This document shows positions 8,900 through 17,789 of a stretch of DNA of 64,000 nucleotides, piece by piece; the first letter of the stretch is position 1; every line of letters starts with the position of its first letter. Where the stretch lies: the NCBI GenBank assembly GCA_964473745.1, contig CAYYQE010000004.1, positions 1 to 64,000 of the forward strand. Reading direction: 5' to 3'. Origin of the DNA: JABJMC01 sp964473745 (lineage in GTDB: Bacteria; Patescibacteriota; Gracilibacteria; UBA1369; UBA12473). A program made the translations under genes and the position numbers. The notes beneath the pieces are model-generated. The model worked only from the letters and a program-made list of their open reading frames with translations. It made no database searches and was not told where the DNA came from.

Positions 8900-9996
8900 G
8901 CTTTGTGAGACTTTAAAGAGCGTTCAATAAATAAATCTATCTCGTTTAAATCGCCGCTTAAAACTGTTTCTACTTGTTTGGTTTCGTGTTTAGTGCGGTG
9001 GTCTTTGACCATTTGGTAGGGATGCATCACATAAGAACGGATTTGGTTACCCCAGGATCCGTCGACGTGTTCGCCCTTAATTTCGCCAAGTTCTTCTAAG
9101 TGGTGTTGTTCTTTGAGGGCTACCAACTTGGAGGTTAAGGTTGTGAGAGCTTGTTGTTTGTTTTGAAGTTGGCTGCGTTCGTTTTGGCATTGCACCACAA
9201 TTCCAGTGGGAAGATGGGTGATGCGGACCGCGGAATCAGTGGTGTTAACAGATTGGCCGCCGTGACCACCAGCTTTAAAAACATCTACTTTTAAATCGTC
9301 GTCTTTGATTTTAATTTCTCCTTCTTCGATTTCTGGCATAACTTCTACTAAGCAAAATGATGTTTCGCGGGTGTGTTTAATATTAAAAGGGGAGAGGCGA
9401 ACTAAACGATGCGCCCCAGCTTCCTCTTTTAGGAACCCATAAGTAAAATCGCCTTCGATGCGGATAGTGGCGCTTTTAAGCCCAGCCTCCTCGCCATCAG
9501 AGCGTTCCAGAAGTTCTGTTTTCCAGCCTTTAGCTTCGGCGTAACGGGTGTACATGCGTAGGAGCATTTCAGCCCAATCCTGAGCATCGGTTCCGCCAGC
9601 GCCAGCGTGAATGGAAAGCAAAACGGGCAGGGTGTCGTATTTGCCGTTTAAATAAATTTGCACCTCTAGTTTTTCGAATGTTTTTTGTAATTCACTGGTT
9701 TTCTCTTTTAATTCTTGGAATTCTTCCTCGTCTTTTACTTCGTTGATTACACTGGAAAGCTCTTCTACATATTTAACGTCTTCTTCGAATTTTTCCCATT
9801 CTGCGATGGTGTTTTCGAGTAAGCCATGCTCGCGCGAAATCTTTTGGGCTTTTTGGGAATTGTCCCAAAAGCCAGGTTGGTTCATTTCTTCGGCTAGGTC
9901 TTGGCGGCGCTTTTCAAGCTCCGGAAGGTTGAGAAATTTTTGAGCATCGGCAAGCTCTTTTTTGAGAGTCTTGATGGTGTCCAGGGTTTGTTGCAT
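8896..9996 (-). CDS. prfB: Peptide chain release factor 2
   Basis: RF2 recognises UAA and UGA and triggers peptide release. The GGQ loop (KAGGHGGQSVNTTDSAVR) and the RF2-type codon-recognition tripeptide SPF (RLSPFN) are both present. I take the Met at 9996 as start because it opens the normal family N-terminus (QQTLDTIKTLKKELADAQ), giving 366 residues; the frame stays open upstream to 10122 but those 42 residues are not RF2-like. No in-frame UGA or frameshift site is present near codon 25, so the usual autoregulatory frameshift is absent. The gene overlaps def by 4 bp. Confidence 0.96.
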   Translation of the reverse strand: MQQTLDTIKTLKKELADAQKFLNLPELEKRRQDLAEEMNQPGFWDNSQKAQKISREHGLLENTIAEWEKFEEDVKYVEELSSVINEVKDEEEFQELKEKTSELQKTFEKLEVQIYLNGKYDTLPVLLSIHAGAGGTDAQDWAEMLLRMYTRYAEAKGWKTELLERSDGEEAGLKSATIRIEGDFTYGFLKEEAGAHRLVRLSPFNIKHTRETSFCLVEVMPEIEEGEIKIKDDDLKVDVFKAGGHGGQSVNTTDSAVRITHLPTGIVVQCQNERSQLQNKQQALTTLTSKLVALKEQHHLEELGEIKGEHVDGSWGNQIRSYVMHPYQMVKDHRTKHETKQVETVLSGDLNEIDLFIERSLKSHKA

Positions 9997-10142
9997 GTAA
10001 TAAATCTTTGAAAAATATTCTGCCGGCTGCAATCTTACCATTTTGGCTGCAATTTGTTCAGAGCTCTTCAATGTATCGTTCAAGTTGACATCCCTATTAA
10101 TTCGTGGCATGCTCCTGACCAAAAAATCCCACCCCTTTTAGT

Positions 10143-11549
10143 ATGCGTTTAGTTGATGTCCCAGATTATTTGTATGAGGAGCCATTTGGCTTCCATGAAG
10201 CTTATGAAGGCTTGGAATCTGATTTTTATGAACCAGAGGAAGGTTCCCCAGAGGAAATTGAGGCCTTGGCGCTGGAATCTTTTCAGGTGTCAGATTATGA
10301 AGTGGATTTAGATTCCTTAGAAATGAATCACCCTAAAGGGGAGTGGTTAACGATGAGGCCAGCTATTGAGAGAGTTGTAAAAGGGCTGGAAGATGGTCTT
10401 TTGGGGCCGACCTCTTTGCGTCAGTTTCTTATTATGGCAGACCGGGCATCGACTCCAGAAGGAGAAAGGCTTTCAACGGCTGAAGAAATTTCTGAGATGT
10501 TTCGGATTTTGATTTTTTTTATGGAGAAATGGCAGAAAAAAATTGCCGAAGTTTTGGCGCGCCCAGACTCTCGAACAAGAAGCACTAATCGAGTGATTGT
10601 GCCTTTAACCAAGAATTCACCCTTGTTTTTCAGTGCTAGAAAAGCCGCTGAGGGGCGACTCCCTTTTGGGCGTCATCTTGGGGAAAATGAGCGTTGGTAT
10701 ACGGCTTATGGGGCTCCGCAAGAAAAGTCCATGAAGTTTAGCCGGGCGCCAGTTTTGATGCCTTTTGAGATTGTGTCGGTACCAGATCATCCTAATTTAG
10801 CGGAGGAGACTTATTATCCCATTGAAGAATTAGAGCAAATTACACATATGGGGCCAATTACACGTTCTTTTGTTTGCTTGGCTGAAAGTCACGCCCGTGT
10901 GCCTAATTTATCGGTTATGATGCGAGTTTTTACAAAGGAAGATTTCCCGATGAAGGGTCGGATTGAGGCGGTTACCGATGCTATGCATGGTTGTGCGACC
11001 TTGCATGCTGAGGGACGGGTACATCGTGATATTAAGCCAGCAAATATTTTTTGCACGAGAAATAAAGACCTTGATTGCGCAAATTGGGCTTTAGGAGATC
11101 ATGAGCTGGTAATTAATTCAGGCCATTCGGTTACCGCAGTTGTTGAAGAGGATGAGAATGGGCGAGTGATAATTAAATTTCTTTTTCATGGTACGAAAGG
11201 TTATTTGGATGCGATGTGGTTTAAGGGATTAAAAAATGATTCGTATAAGTACACCCCAGCCACTGATGTGTTTGCGTTTGGGGTGACGTTGCTTTCGTTG
11301 TATTACGCCGCTGATGGTCTAAAGTTGAGAAAAATCCTGGAAGTGTTTTTCCAAAAAATTGATGTTGATACTCCGGAAGAGGAAATTATGGAGTTTTTAG
11401 AAGAGTTGTTTTTAGAGGAAAAGCCTAAATTCCCCGTACCGGAAAACGTGCAGATGCAGTTGGCTAAAATGCTAATGTACATGCCGGAAAATCGGTGTTC
11501 GCTCAAGGAGGTAATTGAAACCCTGGAGGACGAGTATGAGATGGTGTAA
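10143..11549 (+). CDS. Divergent Ser/Thr protein kinase-like protein
   Basis: 468 residues. The C-terminal half carries a protein kinase catalytic core: VHRDIKPANIF (HRD loop with Asp, Lys and Asn) near residue 300, an activation-segment region (FHGTKGYLDAMW), and ATDVFAFGVTLLSLYY matching the DVWSFG helix. The metal-binding motif is LGDHEL instead of DFG, keeping the Asp but losing Phe-Gly. I could not find a clear glycine-rich loop or VAIK lysine in the N-lobe. The N-terminal 130 residues are acidic and unlike any kinase part. The flippase gene starts 16 bp later. Active kinase or pseudokinase remains open. Confidence 0.75.
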   Translation: MRLVDVPDYLYEEPFGFHEAYEGLESDFYEPEEGSPEEIEALALESFQVSDYEVDLDSLEMNHPKGEWLTMRPAIERVVKGLEDGLLGPTSLRQFLIMADRASTPEGERLSTAEEISEMFRILIFFMEKWQKKIAEVLARPDSRTRSTNRVIVPLTKNSPLFFSARKAAEGRLPFGRHLGENERWYTAYGAPQEKSMKFSRAPVLMPFEIVSVPDHPNLAEETYYPIEELEQITHMGPITRSFVCLAESHARVPNLSVMMRVFTKEDFPMKGRIEAVTDAMHGCATLHAEGRVHRDIKPANIFCTRNKDLDCANWALGDHELVINSGHSVTAVVEEDENGRVIIKFLFHGTKGYLDAMWFKGLKNDSYKYTPATDVFAFGVTLLSLYYAADGLKLRKILEVFFQKIDVDTPEEEIMEFLEELFLEEKPKFPVPENVQMQLAKMLMYMPENRCSLKEVIETLEDEYEMV

Positions 11550-11565
11550 ACTACGCCTGATGACT

Positions 11566-13006
11566 ATGGCTCGTAAAATATTATCGAATACTTTTATCCA
11601 GGTTGCTGGGAAAATTGTTGGCGCGCTTATCAGCGTTGCAATTGTTAAATTAATTACGAATTTTTTGAGTGTGGATGGGTATGGGCAGTATGTGGCGATT
11701 TTTGAATTTTTGGCGTTTTTTGGGATAGCAGCTGACCTGGGATTGTTTACGATTGCGGTGCGTGAAATGGCCAAGGATGACAAAAAAACTGATTTTATTA
11801 TTGGAAATATTTTGAGTTTGCGGTTTATTTTGTCGATTTCGACGATGAGTTTGGCGATTTTGGCGGCGTTTTTAATCCCGCAGTATGATGGGACTTTTAT
11901 TCCGGTGGGAGTGGCGATTGCGTCGCTTTCGGTGTTTTTGTCGTTGATGTATGGGACGGTTTCGAGTGTTTTGCAGGTTAAGCTGAAAATGCAATACCCC
12001 ACGATGGGCTTGATTGCTGGTAAAGTTATCAGTCTGTCGTACATGCTTTATGTGGTTTATTACGCTTTTACAGAGCCGTCTGCTCAAGCTTTTTATCACT
12101 TGTTGTGGGCGGGGATTTTTGGAAATTTAGTGATGTTTTTGATTACTTATTTCTTTGCTTCCCGACATGCCCGGATTTGGTTTCGGTTTGATTTTGATTA
12201 CTGGAAAGACACTATTTGGAAGGCATTGCCTTATGGGTTGGCGTTGATTTTGAACATGGTTTATTTCCGGATTGATTCGATTTTACTTCTGTTGATGAAG
12301 GGGCCAGAAGAAGTTGGTTTGTATGGTGTGCCGATGCGAATTTTGGATATTCTTTCGATTATTCCGATTTATTTTATGAATTCGGTTTTGCCGGTTTTGA
12401 CTAGACAGCTAAAGGCTTCCAAAGAAAAAGCTAAGGCTACGATTCAGCATGCTTTTGATTTTTTGATGGTTATGGCTTTACCTATTGTGGTGGGAGCGCA
12501 AGTTCTGGCTTATCCGCTGATTTTTATTGTGAGTAGTCCGGAATTTTTGAGCCGAGTTGACGAGGGTTTTTATGGGTCGGATGTGGCTTTGCAGATTTTG
12601 GTTTTTGCTATGATGTTTGCTTTTTTGAGTACGATTTTTACCTTTGATTGCGATTGGGTACCAAGGAAAACTGCTTTATATAAGTGCTTCTGGGGCTTTG
12701 TTTAATATAATTGCGAATCTGTTGGTGATCCCTACTTGGGGATTCCGGGGGGCGGCTTTTACCAGTGTTTTGAGTGAAATTTTGATTGTGATTTTAGCGG
12801 CTATTATGTTGAAGAAATATTTTGATTATCGCCTTAAACTAGGTGGTGCTTTTAAGATCGCGCTGTCAGCTTTGGTGATGGGGGCGGTGGTGTATGTGTT
12901 GCGTGATCCTCTTTATGCTCGGATTGAAAATTTTAACTTCTTGGTGCTGGTGCCACTCGGGGCGCTTNNNNNNNNNNAAGGAACGCTTGGCACTTTTAAG
13001 GAATAA
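11566..13006 (+). CDS. Polysaccharide flippase, Wzx/RfbX type (frameshifted, with gap)
   Basis: Multi-pass membrane protein of the polysaccharide-synthesis/MATE-like flippase family that moves lipid-linked glycans across the membrane. The start (ARKILSNTFIQVAGKIVGALISVAIVKLI) and the SVDGYGQYVAIFEF segment are typical, and many hydrophobic helices follow. The frame breaks at about 12643: removing one T in ACCTTTGATTGCG joins the first part to TLIAIGYQGKLLYISASGALFN, the expected continuation. Ten N follow at 12968-12977, and beyond them the other frame ends KERLALLRNK (stop 13008-13010), which looks more natural than the frame ending at 13006. I think the frameshift is more likely a sequence error than gene decay. 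Confidence 0.8.
12968..12977. other. Assembly gap (10 N)
   Basis: Ten ambiguous bases inside the 3' end of the flippase gene. The true length is unknown, so the frame after it cannot be fixed. Confidence 0.99.
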
Positions 13007-13021
13007 ATAGGAATTTTAATT

Positions 13022-14290
13022 ATGAGTTCTTTTAAGACTTTTTACTTCGAAAAATATACTTTTGAGCCAGAAGAGGGGGTGGCGCGGTTTCACTATTCTT
13101 ATGATCGAGAACTTTATTTTGAGGAAATTTTAAAAATAGGAAAGACAAAAACGAGTGAACCCTTAGAACGTGTTTTGTTTAATCTTCATTTGGCGCTTGG
13201 GATTAGTTATTACAAGGCTTACTTGGCGCCAGAAATTAAGATCAATTCCGGAAAACTTTCCCGAGAACAAGCTGGGTTTTGGGATACGATTTACACAAAA
13301 GGTTTGGGGGAGTTTTTTTACCAAAATCAGATTGATTTCCGAAATTTGGTAAGGTTTCCTTTTAATGATAAAGAGCCTGATCCAGCGATGGAGGTCGGGA
13401 CAAAAGACTGGGCCTTGGTGCCGTTGGGTGGAGGAAAAGATTCACTAGTTACTGCGGGGATTTTACAAGAAAAAAATGTGGATTTTGACGTTTTTACGTT
13501 AGGAACGTATCCGATTATTGAAGAACAAATTCGCTGTATGGAACGGCGTCATCATACGATTGAACGTACGATTGACCCGCAACTTTTAGAGGAAAACAAG
13601 AAAGAGGCTTTGAATGGGCATGTTCCGATTTCTATGATTTATGCTTTTACGGCACTGCTTACGGCGACCGCGAAGAATTATAAATATATTGTGCTTTCCA
13701 ATGAACACAGTTCAAATTACGGGAACTTGGAATATTTAGGCGAAAAAGTGAATCACCAGTGGAGTAAGAGTTTTGAATTTGAAAAAATGTTTAATAAATA
13801 TGTGCGGAAATTTGTAGTGAGTGATGTTTATTATTTTAGTTTGTTGCGACCTCTTTATGAGATAAAAATTGCCGAAAAATTTGCAACTATGGAGACTTGT
13901 TTGAATGTTTTTACGAGTTGTAATACGAACTTTAAAATTGCGGGCCCGGGAAAGGATAAGTGGTGCCGAAAATGTGCGAAGTGTGCTTTTGTTTTTGCGA
14001 TTTTGGCGCCGTTTGTAGCTAAAGATAAGTTGGTGGCGGCTTTTGGTGGGAATTTATTAGCGGATGAGAAATTGTGGCCGATTTATGAAGAGCTTTTGGG
14101 GTTGAAAGATGTGAAGCCCTTTGATTGTGTGGGCACGCCAGAAGAGGTGCGCAAGGCAATGGAAATGGCGCGCTCGAGTTATGAAGGTGATGTGATTATG
14201 AAAAAATTTGGGGAGCTAGGATTGCCAGAAGTGACAGAGGATGTTTTTTCTATTTCTAATGACCATATAATTCCAGATGGATTTAAATAA
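13022..14290 (+). CDS. murL: UDP-MurNAc-L-Ala-L-Glu epimerase, MurL-like
   Basis: 422 residues. The family, described in Xanthomonas, epimerises the terminal L-Glu of UDP-MurNAc-L-Ala-L-Glu to D-Glu using ATP, replacing glutamate racemase. A PP-loop-like LVPLGGGKDSLVTAGIL lies near residue 137, followed by SNEHSSNYGN (about 227) and a Cys cluster CRKCAKCAF near 320. The next gene is a MurD-type ligase overlapping by 14 bp, the expected MurD2 partner. Identification rests on the PP-loop, the Cys cluster and this pairing, not on a full alignment. Confidence 0.78.
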   Translation: MSSFKTFYFEKYTFEPEEGVARFHYSYDRELYFEEILKIGKTKTSEPLERVLFNLHLALGISYYKAYLAPEIKINSGKLSREQAGFWDTIYTKGLGEFFYQNQIDFRNLVRFPFNDKEPDPAMEVGTKDWALVPLGGGKDSLVTAGILQEKNVDFDVFTLGTYPIIEEQIRCMERRHHTIERTIDPQLLEENKKEALNGHVPISMIYAFTALLTATAKNYKYIVLSNEHSSNYGNLEYLGEKVNHQWSKSFEFEKMFNKYVRKFVVSDVYYFSLLRPLYEIKIAEKFATMETCLNVFTSCNTNFKIAGPGKDKWCRKCAKCAFVFAILAPFVAKDKLVAAFGGNLLADEKLWPIYEELLGLKDVKPFDCVGTPEEVRKAMEMARSSYEGDVIMKKFGELGLPEVTEDVFSISNDHIIPDGFK

Positions 14291-15500
14291 TAAGAAAATT
14301 TTGGTGTTAGGGATGGGGCGTGAAGGCCAGGCAACAGCTGAATATTTAGCAGCTAAATATCCGGGATGTGAGGTGGATGTTGCTGACAAAAAAGATGCTG
14401 CGAATTATCCGGGATCACTAGCGGAATGGGATTTGGTTTTTGTCACTCCGGGAATCCCTCCACATGAACCACTGCTTAAAACTGCCAAAAAAATCACCAC
14501 TGCTACGAACTTGTTTTTGGATGATTGTGAGGGCAAAATGGTGGCTGTAACAGGTTCAAAAGGCAAGAGCACAACTTCTAGTTTGATTTATGAAATACTG
14601 CAAGCGGGAGGAGTAAAAAGTTATTTGGTGGGAAATATTGGGAAGCCGGGGTTGGGAGTTTTAAAAGACCACAACGAGGAAGATGCGGTTTATGTTTATG
14701 AAATGTCTAGTGCGCAGGCTAGTAGATTAATGGAGGGTCCGGACGTCGCTGTAATTTTGAATTTATTCCCAGAACATTTGGATTACCACGGGAGTGTAGA
14801 GGAATATTATGCGGCCAAAATGCAAATTACCATGACCCAGAATTCTGAGGATTTGGTGATTTATAACGCGGCTTGGGCAGAAATAATGGCGCGAATTGGC
14901 GTTTCGCGTGCCAAAAAAATCACTTGGGAAGACGTGAAAATTCCTGATGTAGAGCATGCTTTGTTAGGCGAACATAACCAAGAAAATATTCGAGCAGCAA
15001 TTAAGGCGGCGCGAGTGTTTAGGGTGGGAGATGAAGAAATTTCAAAAGCTTTGCGGGGGTTTAAATCACTGCCGCATCGTTTAGAATTTGTGGGAGTGGT
15101 AAAAGGGGTGCAGTTTTATAATGATTCGATTTCAACTGCCCCGGAAGCAACAATTGCGGCTCTCGACGCGCTTGGTGGCCGGGGCACCATATCTACCCTG
15201 CTTCTCGGCGGCCTGGACCGGGGTTATGACTTTTCAATATTGAGCGAGGCCATTGTTTGTGAGGGAGTGCAAAACGTGGTGCTTTTCCCAGATTCGGGGG
15301 AGCGCATCAAAAAAGCACTGGAAAAGGCTGGATTTGAAGGTGAAATACTAGAAACAGAATCTATGGGGGAGGCGGTAAAATGGGCGCAAGAGAAATCTAC
15401 TCCTGAAACTTGCTGTGTTTTGTCTCCAGGATCACCAAGCTATAATTTATACAAAGATTTTGAAGAGAGGGGAGATGCTTTTAAGGAGCCCTTTACATAA
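14277..15500 (+). CDS. murD2: UDP-MurNAc-L-Ala-L-Glu ligase, MurD2-like
   Basis: Mur ligase of 407 residues that adds glutamate to UDP-MurNAc-L-alanine in the cytoplasm. It has the N-terminal Rossmann-like KILVLGMGREGQATAEYL, the ATP-binding loop VTGSKGKSTTSSLIYEIL near 95, NLFPEHLDYHGS near 163, LPHRLEFVGVVKGVQFYNDSISTAPEAT (central and C-terminal junction) near 265 and a C-terminal ligase domain. The overlap with murL makes MurD2 (L-Glu specific) more likely than ordinary MurD. The distinction between MurD and MurD2 is by context only. Confidence 0.85.
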   Translation: MDLNNKKILVLGMGREGQATAEYLAAKYPGCEVDVADKKDAANYPGSLAEWDLVFVTPGIPPHEPLLKTAKKITTATNLFLDDCEGKMVAVTGSKGKSTTSSLIYEILQAGGVKSYLVGNIGKPGLGVLKDHNEEDAVYVYEMSSAQASRLMEGPDVAVILNLFPEHLDYHGSVEEYYAAKMQITMTQNSEDLVIYNAAWAEIMARIGVSRAKKITWEDVKIPDVEHALLGEHNQENIRAAIKAARVFRVGDEEISKALRGFKSLPHRLEFVGVVKGVQFYNDSISTAPEATIAALDALGGRGTISTLLLGGLDRGYDFSILSEAIVCEGVQNVVLFPDSGERIKKALEKAGFEGEILETESMGEAVKWAQEKSTPETCCVLSPGSPSYNLYKDFEERGDAFKEPFT

Positions 15501-15547
15501 AATTTTAAATGTGCTTGCTTTAAAGTAGCCATTTAACCACCCCACAT

Positions 15548-16486
15548 ATGGTTCTTATTAATCCAGGAGGAGGCGCTGTTTATTGGGACTCCCTACCTTC
15601 CTCTATTTCAGAAAAAGATCGTCTCGAGGAAAAGTTAAGAGACAACTACGAGCCTTCACCAAAAGAAATTGCTAATGCAAGTGATGCAGGAGGTCGTTTA
15701 TATGATCCTTCGTTAGACCCTTTTACTCTCAGAGTTTACTCTAAACTGAAATCTGGAGATGTTGAAATTACAAATGAAGATGTTGATATGTTGCTAGCTG
15801 TCCTTCTCGAGAGAACAAATGATTTGCAGGAAGGTTACGCGTCTCGGTTAGTGCAATTTTTCTCGTCTGAAACTAATGACGAAGTGAATAGAGCGTATTG
15901 GCCAGAGGGGTCTTGGTCTGAAGAAAGCGCCAGCAGCGTTATTAGTGCTTCTATGCTGGAGGCTATTGTTGACGCTAACGAAAAGAAAGGTGGCCATCTT
16001 ATGGTAGCTGGAGAAATTGATGGCAAAGAAGTAATTGACCCAGAAGAGTTTTTAAAACAAGCGAAAGCTAGAGCTTTTGAATTAATGCTTAGACTTGCCG
16101 GGACAGATTTTCACCCCATTTCTCTTGAAGAAGAAGATCCTACGCAAACCTCTTTGGCCATATTTGAACTACAGGATGCTGGAATTAACATAAAAGGCAA
16201 ATGCTCGCGACCTGCACACCTTCCTATGGGAAGGTTGGGGGATTTTCCTTTGGTTAGAGGTAGATCTTCCTGGTTTAGCAATGGTGATATTCCTATAGAT
16301 GTAGCGCAAGCTCTAAGGGCTCATCCCATTGGCAAAAGAGGCTTAAAAGTAGGTAGTTATTGGCATGGCGCTCCGTTGGAGTTTGCTAAGGACCCTCTTC
16401 CTGAGTTTATTGAAAAATGTGAAATTCAAACACTTGAGGGGCTTAGGCTTTTTACCGATACTCTCAGGCAACACGGGCTGGCTTAA
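15548..16486 (+). CDS. Hypothetical protein, 312 aa
   Basis: No family recognised. Soluble, mildly acidic, with no signal peptide or membrane helix. The middle part is helical (DPFTLRVYSKLKSGDVEITNEDVDMLLAVLLERTND). The C-terminal half has a possibly globular section rich in Gly, Pro, Trp and Arg (CSRPAHLPMGRLGDFPLVRGRSSWFSNGD, split by a Gly turn). It precedes the repeated-domain gene cluster on the same strand by 50 bp but lacks that domain as far as I can see. A separate promoter lies after it, so it need not share regulation with the cluster. Confidence 0.65.
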   Translation: MVLINPGGGAVYWDSLPSSISEKDRLEEKLRDNYEPSPKEIANASDAGGRLYDPSLDPFTLRVYSKLKSGDVEITNEDVDMLLAVLLERTNDLQEGYASRLVQFFSSETNDEVNRAYWPEGSWSEESASSVISASMLEAIVDANEKKGGHLMVAGEIDGKEVIDPEEFLKQAKARAFELMLRLAGTDFHPISLEEEDPTQTSLAIFELQDAGINIKGKCSRPAHLPMGRLGDFPLVRGRSSWFSNGDIPIDVAQALRAHPIGKRGLKVGSYWHGAPLEFAKDPLPEFIEKCEIQTLEGLRLFTDTLRQHGLA

Positions 16487-16495
16487 GATTAGGGC

Positions 16496-16523
16496 TTGAC
16501 AAGTTTGGATTTGTTGTTAAAAT
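16496..16523 (+). promoter_or_regulatory. Promoter of the repeated-domain gene cluster
   Basis: TTGACA (16496-16501), a 16-bp spacer and TAAAAT (16518-16523). The first gene of the cluster starts about 30 bp downstream. No comparable promoter is obvious between the following four genes (gaps of 11-18 bp), so they probably form one operon. Confidence 0.65.
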
Positions 16524-16553
16524 AGTTGGCCTTATGTGTTATCCACCCACCCC

Positions 16554-17771
16554 ATGCCACCTAACGTTCCCTATTCGGATCTTGATGCTGACTCTGGGAT
16601 TCTATCGCCTGAATTTCTAGGAGCTTTGGAGCAATTGAGAGTTGCGCCTGACAATAAATTTTATTCTTTTGTTAATTATAATTTAAAGGGTAATGAAAAA
16701 AAGCTTCGTGGCTATCTTAAGAGACGTGAAGCAAAAAAGGCTTTTTATATTCAGGTTAGGCAAGGAGGAGGGATTCTGAGAGAGAAGGATATTGTTGGAA
16801 GCCCGTTGATGGTCCAGGCTTTTAAAGAATTTTGGCAACGATTTGATTTAACTCGGGTCCAAGAAGAAGATCCTTTGAGTTTAATGGTCTCTAATTTTTT
16901 GAATGCTCTAATTGATTATATTCAATTAGAAATTGATGCTTTCCAGCAAGTTTTAGCTGGAGAAGAGGCTATTTCGCCTAATAATTATAACCCAACCCAA
17001 ATGCCGGGAGGTCAGCCAGCGCCAGGAAGGGGCCCGGCACCAGCACCAGGAGGAGCCCCGGCTCCAGCTCCGGGCGGTGGTTCGCCAAACCCTGGTGGCC
17101 GCGCGCCAGCCCCGGCTCCAGGTGGTGGTTCGCCAAACCCTGGTGGCCGTCCTCCAAGGCGAGCACCGGGCTCATTGGCCGAAGAAAAAATCCGCGAAGG
17201 GAGAGAAGATTTGGAAGAGCGGATGCGTCGTCGCCGAGCTAAAAGGGGTGGCCTTCCGGGCTCTCCAGCTCCTTTGGACCGTAGAGTTCTTGAGCGATTT
17301 AAACGGAAAATTGCGGCAATTGAAAGACGAAAAACTCTACGTGACGCTGGGTTTGACCGTAGAGAAAAAAGTATAAGAGATCGTTATGCTCGGCGAGTGA
17401 AAGAATTTGAGAAGCAAGAAAAAGAAATCGAAAAGCACCCGAACCCTACTGTGGCCCTAGAACGGTTGGAACGAAAAAAGAATACGAATTATGCGGAATT
17501 TAGACAAGATCTTCTTTCCCTTTTTGAGAAACGAAAGGAGGCCTACGATCAAGATCGGGAAGAGTTACAACAAATAGCAATAGATGCCGGACTTGATTCC
17601 ACCTTCCTAGGGGCCTTTTTAGATGCCGCTTTTGACCAGGATGGCTACGATTACAAAAGCCTTAGCGCCCCTACTGAAATAGAAAAATTAGATACCGCTA
17701 CGCAGGACATGAAAAGTCGCCTTCACGAGCTTCTTGTGCGCCTTTCAGATGATTGTGAAGATCCTTTTTAA
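16554..17771 (+). CDS. Repeated-domain family protein 1 (one copy, Pro/Gly linker, basic coiled coil)
   Basis: Unrecognised family; start chosen at the ATG at 16554, although a GTG at 16536 is in frame. About residues 15-135 form the shared domain: FYSFVNYNLKGNEKK, then a Lys/Arg-rich helix, a DIVGSPLMVQAFKEFWQRFDL block and LIDYIQLEIDAFQQVLAGEE. Next comes a Pro/Ala/Gly linker of about 65 residues with two copies of APAPGGGSPNPGGR. The C-terminal 190 residues are very basic, predicted coiled coil (RRAKRG, RYARRVKEFEKQEKEIEK). No signal peptide. It opens a five-gene set sharing the same domain, so it likely acts with the others. Confidence 0.7.
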   Translation: MPPNVPYSDLDADSGILSPEFLGALEQLRVAPDNKFYSFVNYNLKGNEKKLRGYLKRREAKKAFYIQVRQGGGILREKDIVGSPLMVQAFKEFWQRFDLTRVQEEDPLSLMVSNFLNALIDYIQLEIDAFQQVLAGEEAISPNNYNPTQMPGGQPAPGRGPAPAPGGAPAPAPGGGSPNPGGRAPAPAPGGGSPNPGGRPPRRAPGSLAEEKIREGREDLEERMRRRRAKRGGLPGSPAPLDRRVLERFKRKIAAIERRKTLRDAGFDRREKSIRDRYARRVKEFEKQEKEIEKHPNPTVALERLERKKNTNYAEFRQDLLSLFEKRKEAYDQDREELQQIAIDAGLDSTFLGAFLDAAFDQDGYDYKSLSAPTEIEKLDTATQDMKSRLHELLVRLSDDCEDPF

Positions 17772-17789
17772 ACTTTTTAATTTTAAAAT

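Noticed and set aside
8896..9996. Programmed frameshift in prfB
   Set aside because: The frame is continuous from the family start; no in-frame UGA with a shift site is present.
4064..10122. Recoded UGA (glycine) as in some Gracilibacteria
   Set aside because: Several genes end in TGA at the expected family length, and RF2, which reads UGA, is encoded.
17000..17160. CRISPR or tandem-repeat array in the Pro/Gly linker
   Set aside because: Repeats are short, coding and in frame, making a protein linker. No CRISPR array or cas gene was seen anywhere in the window.
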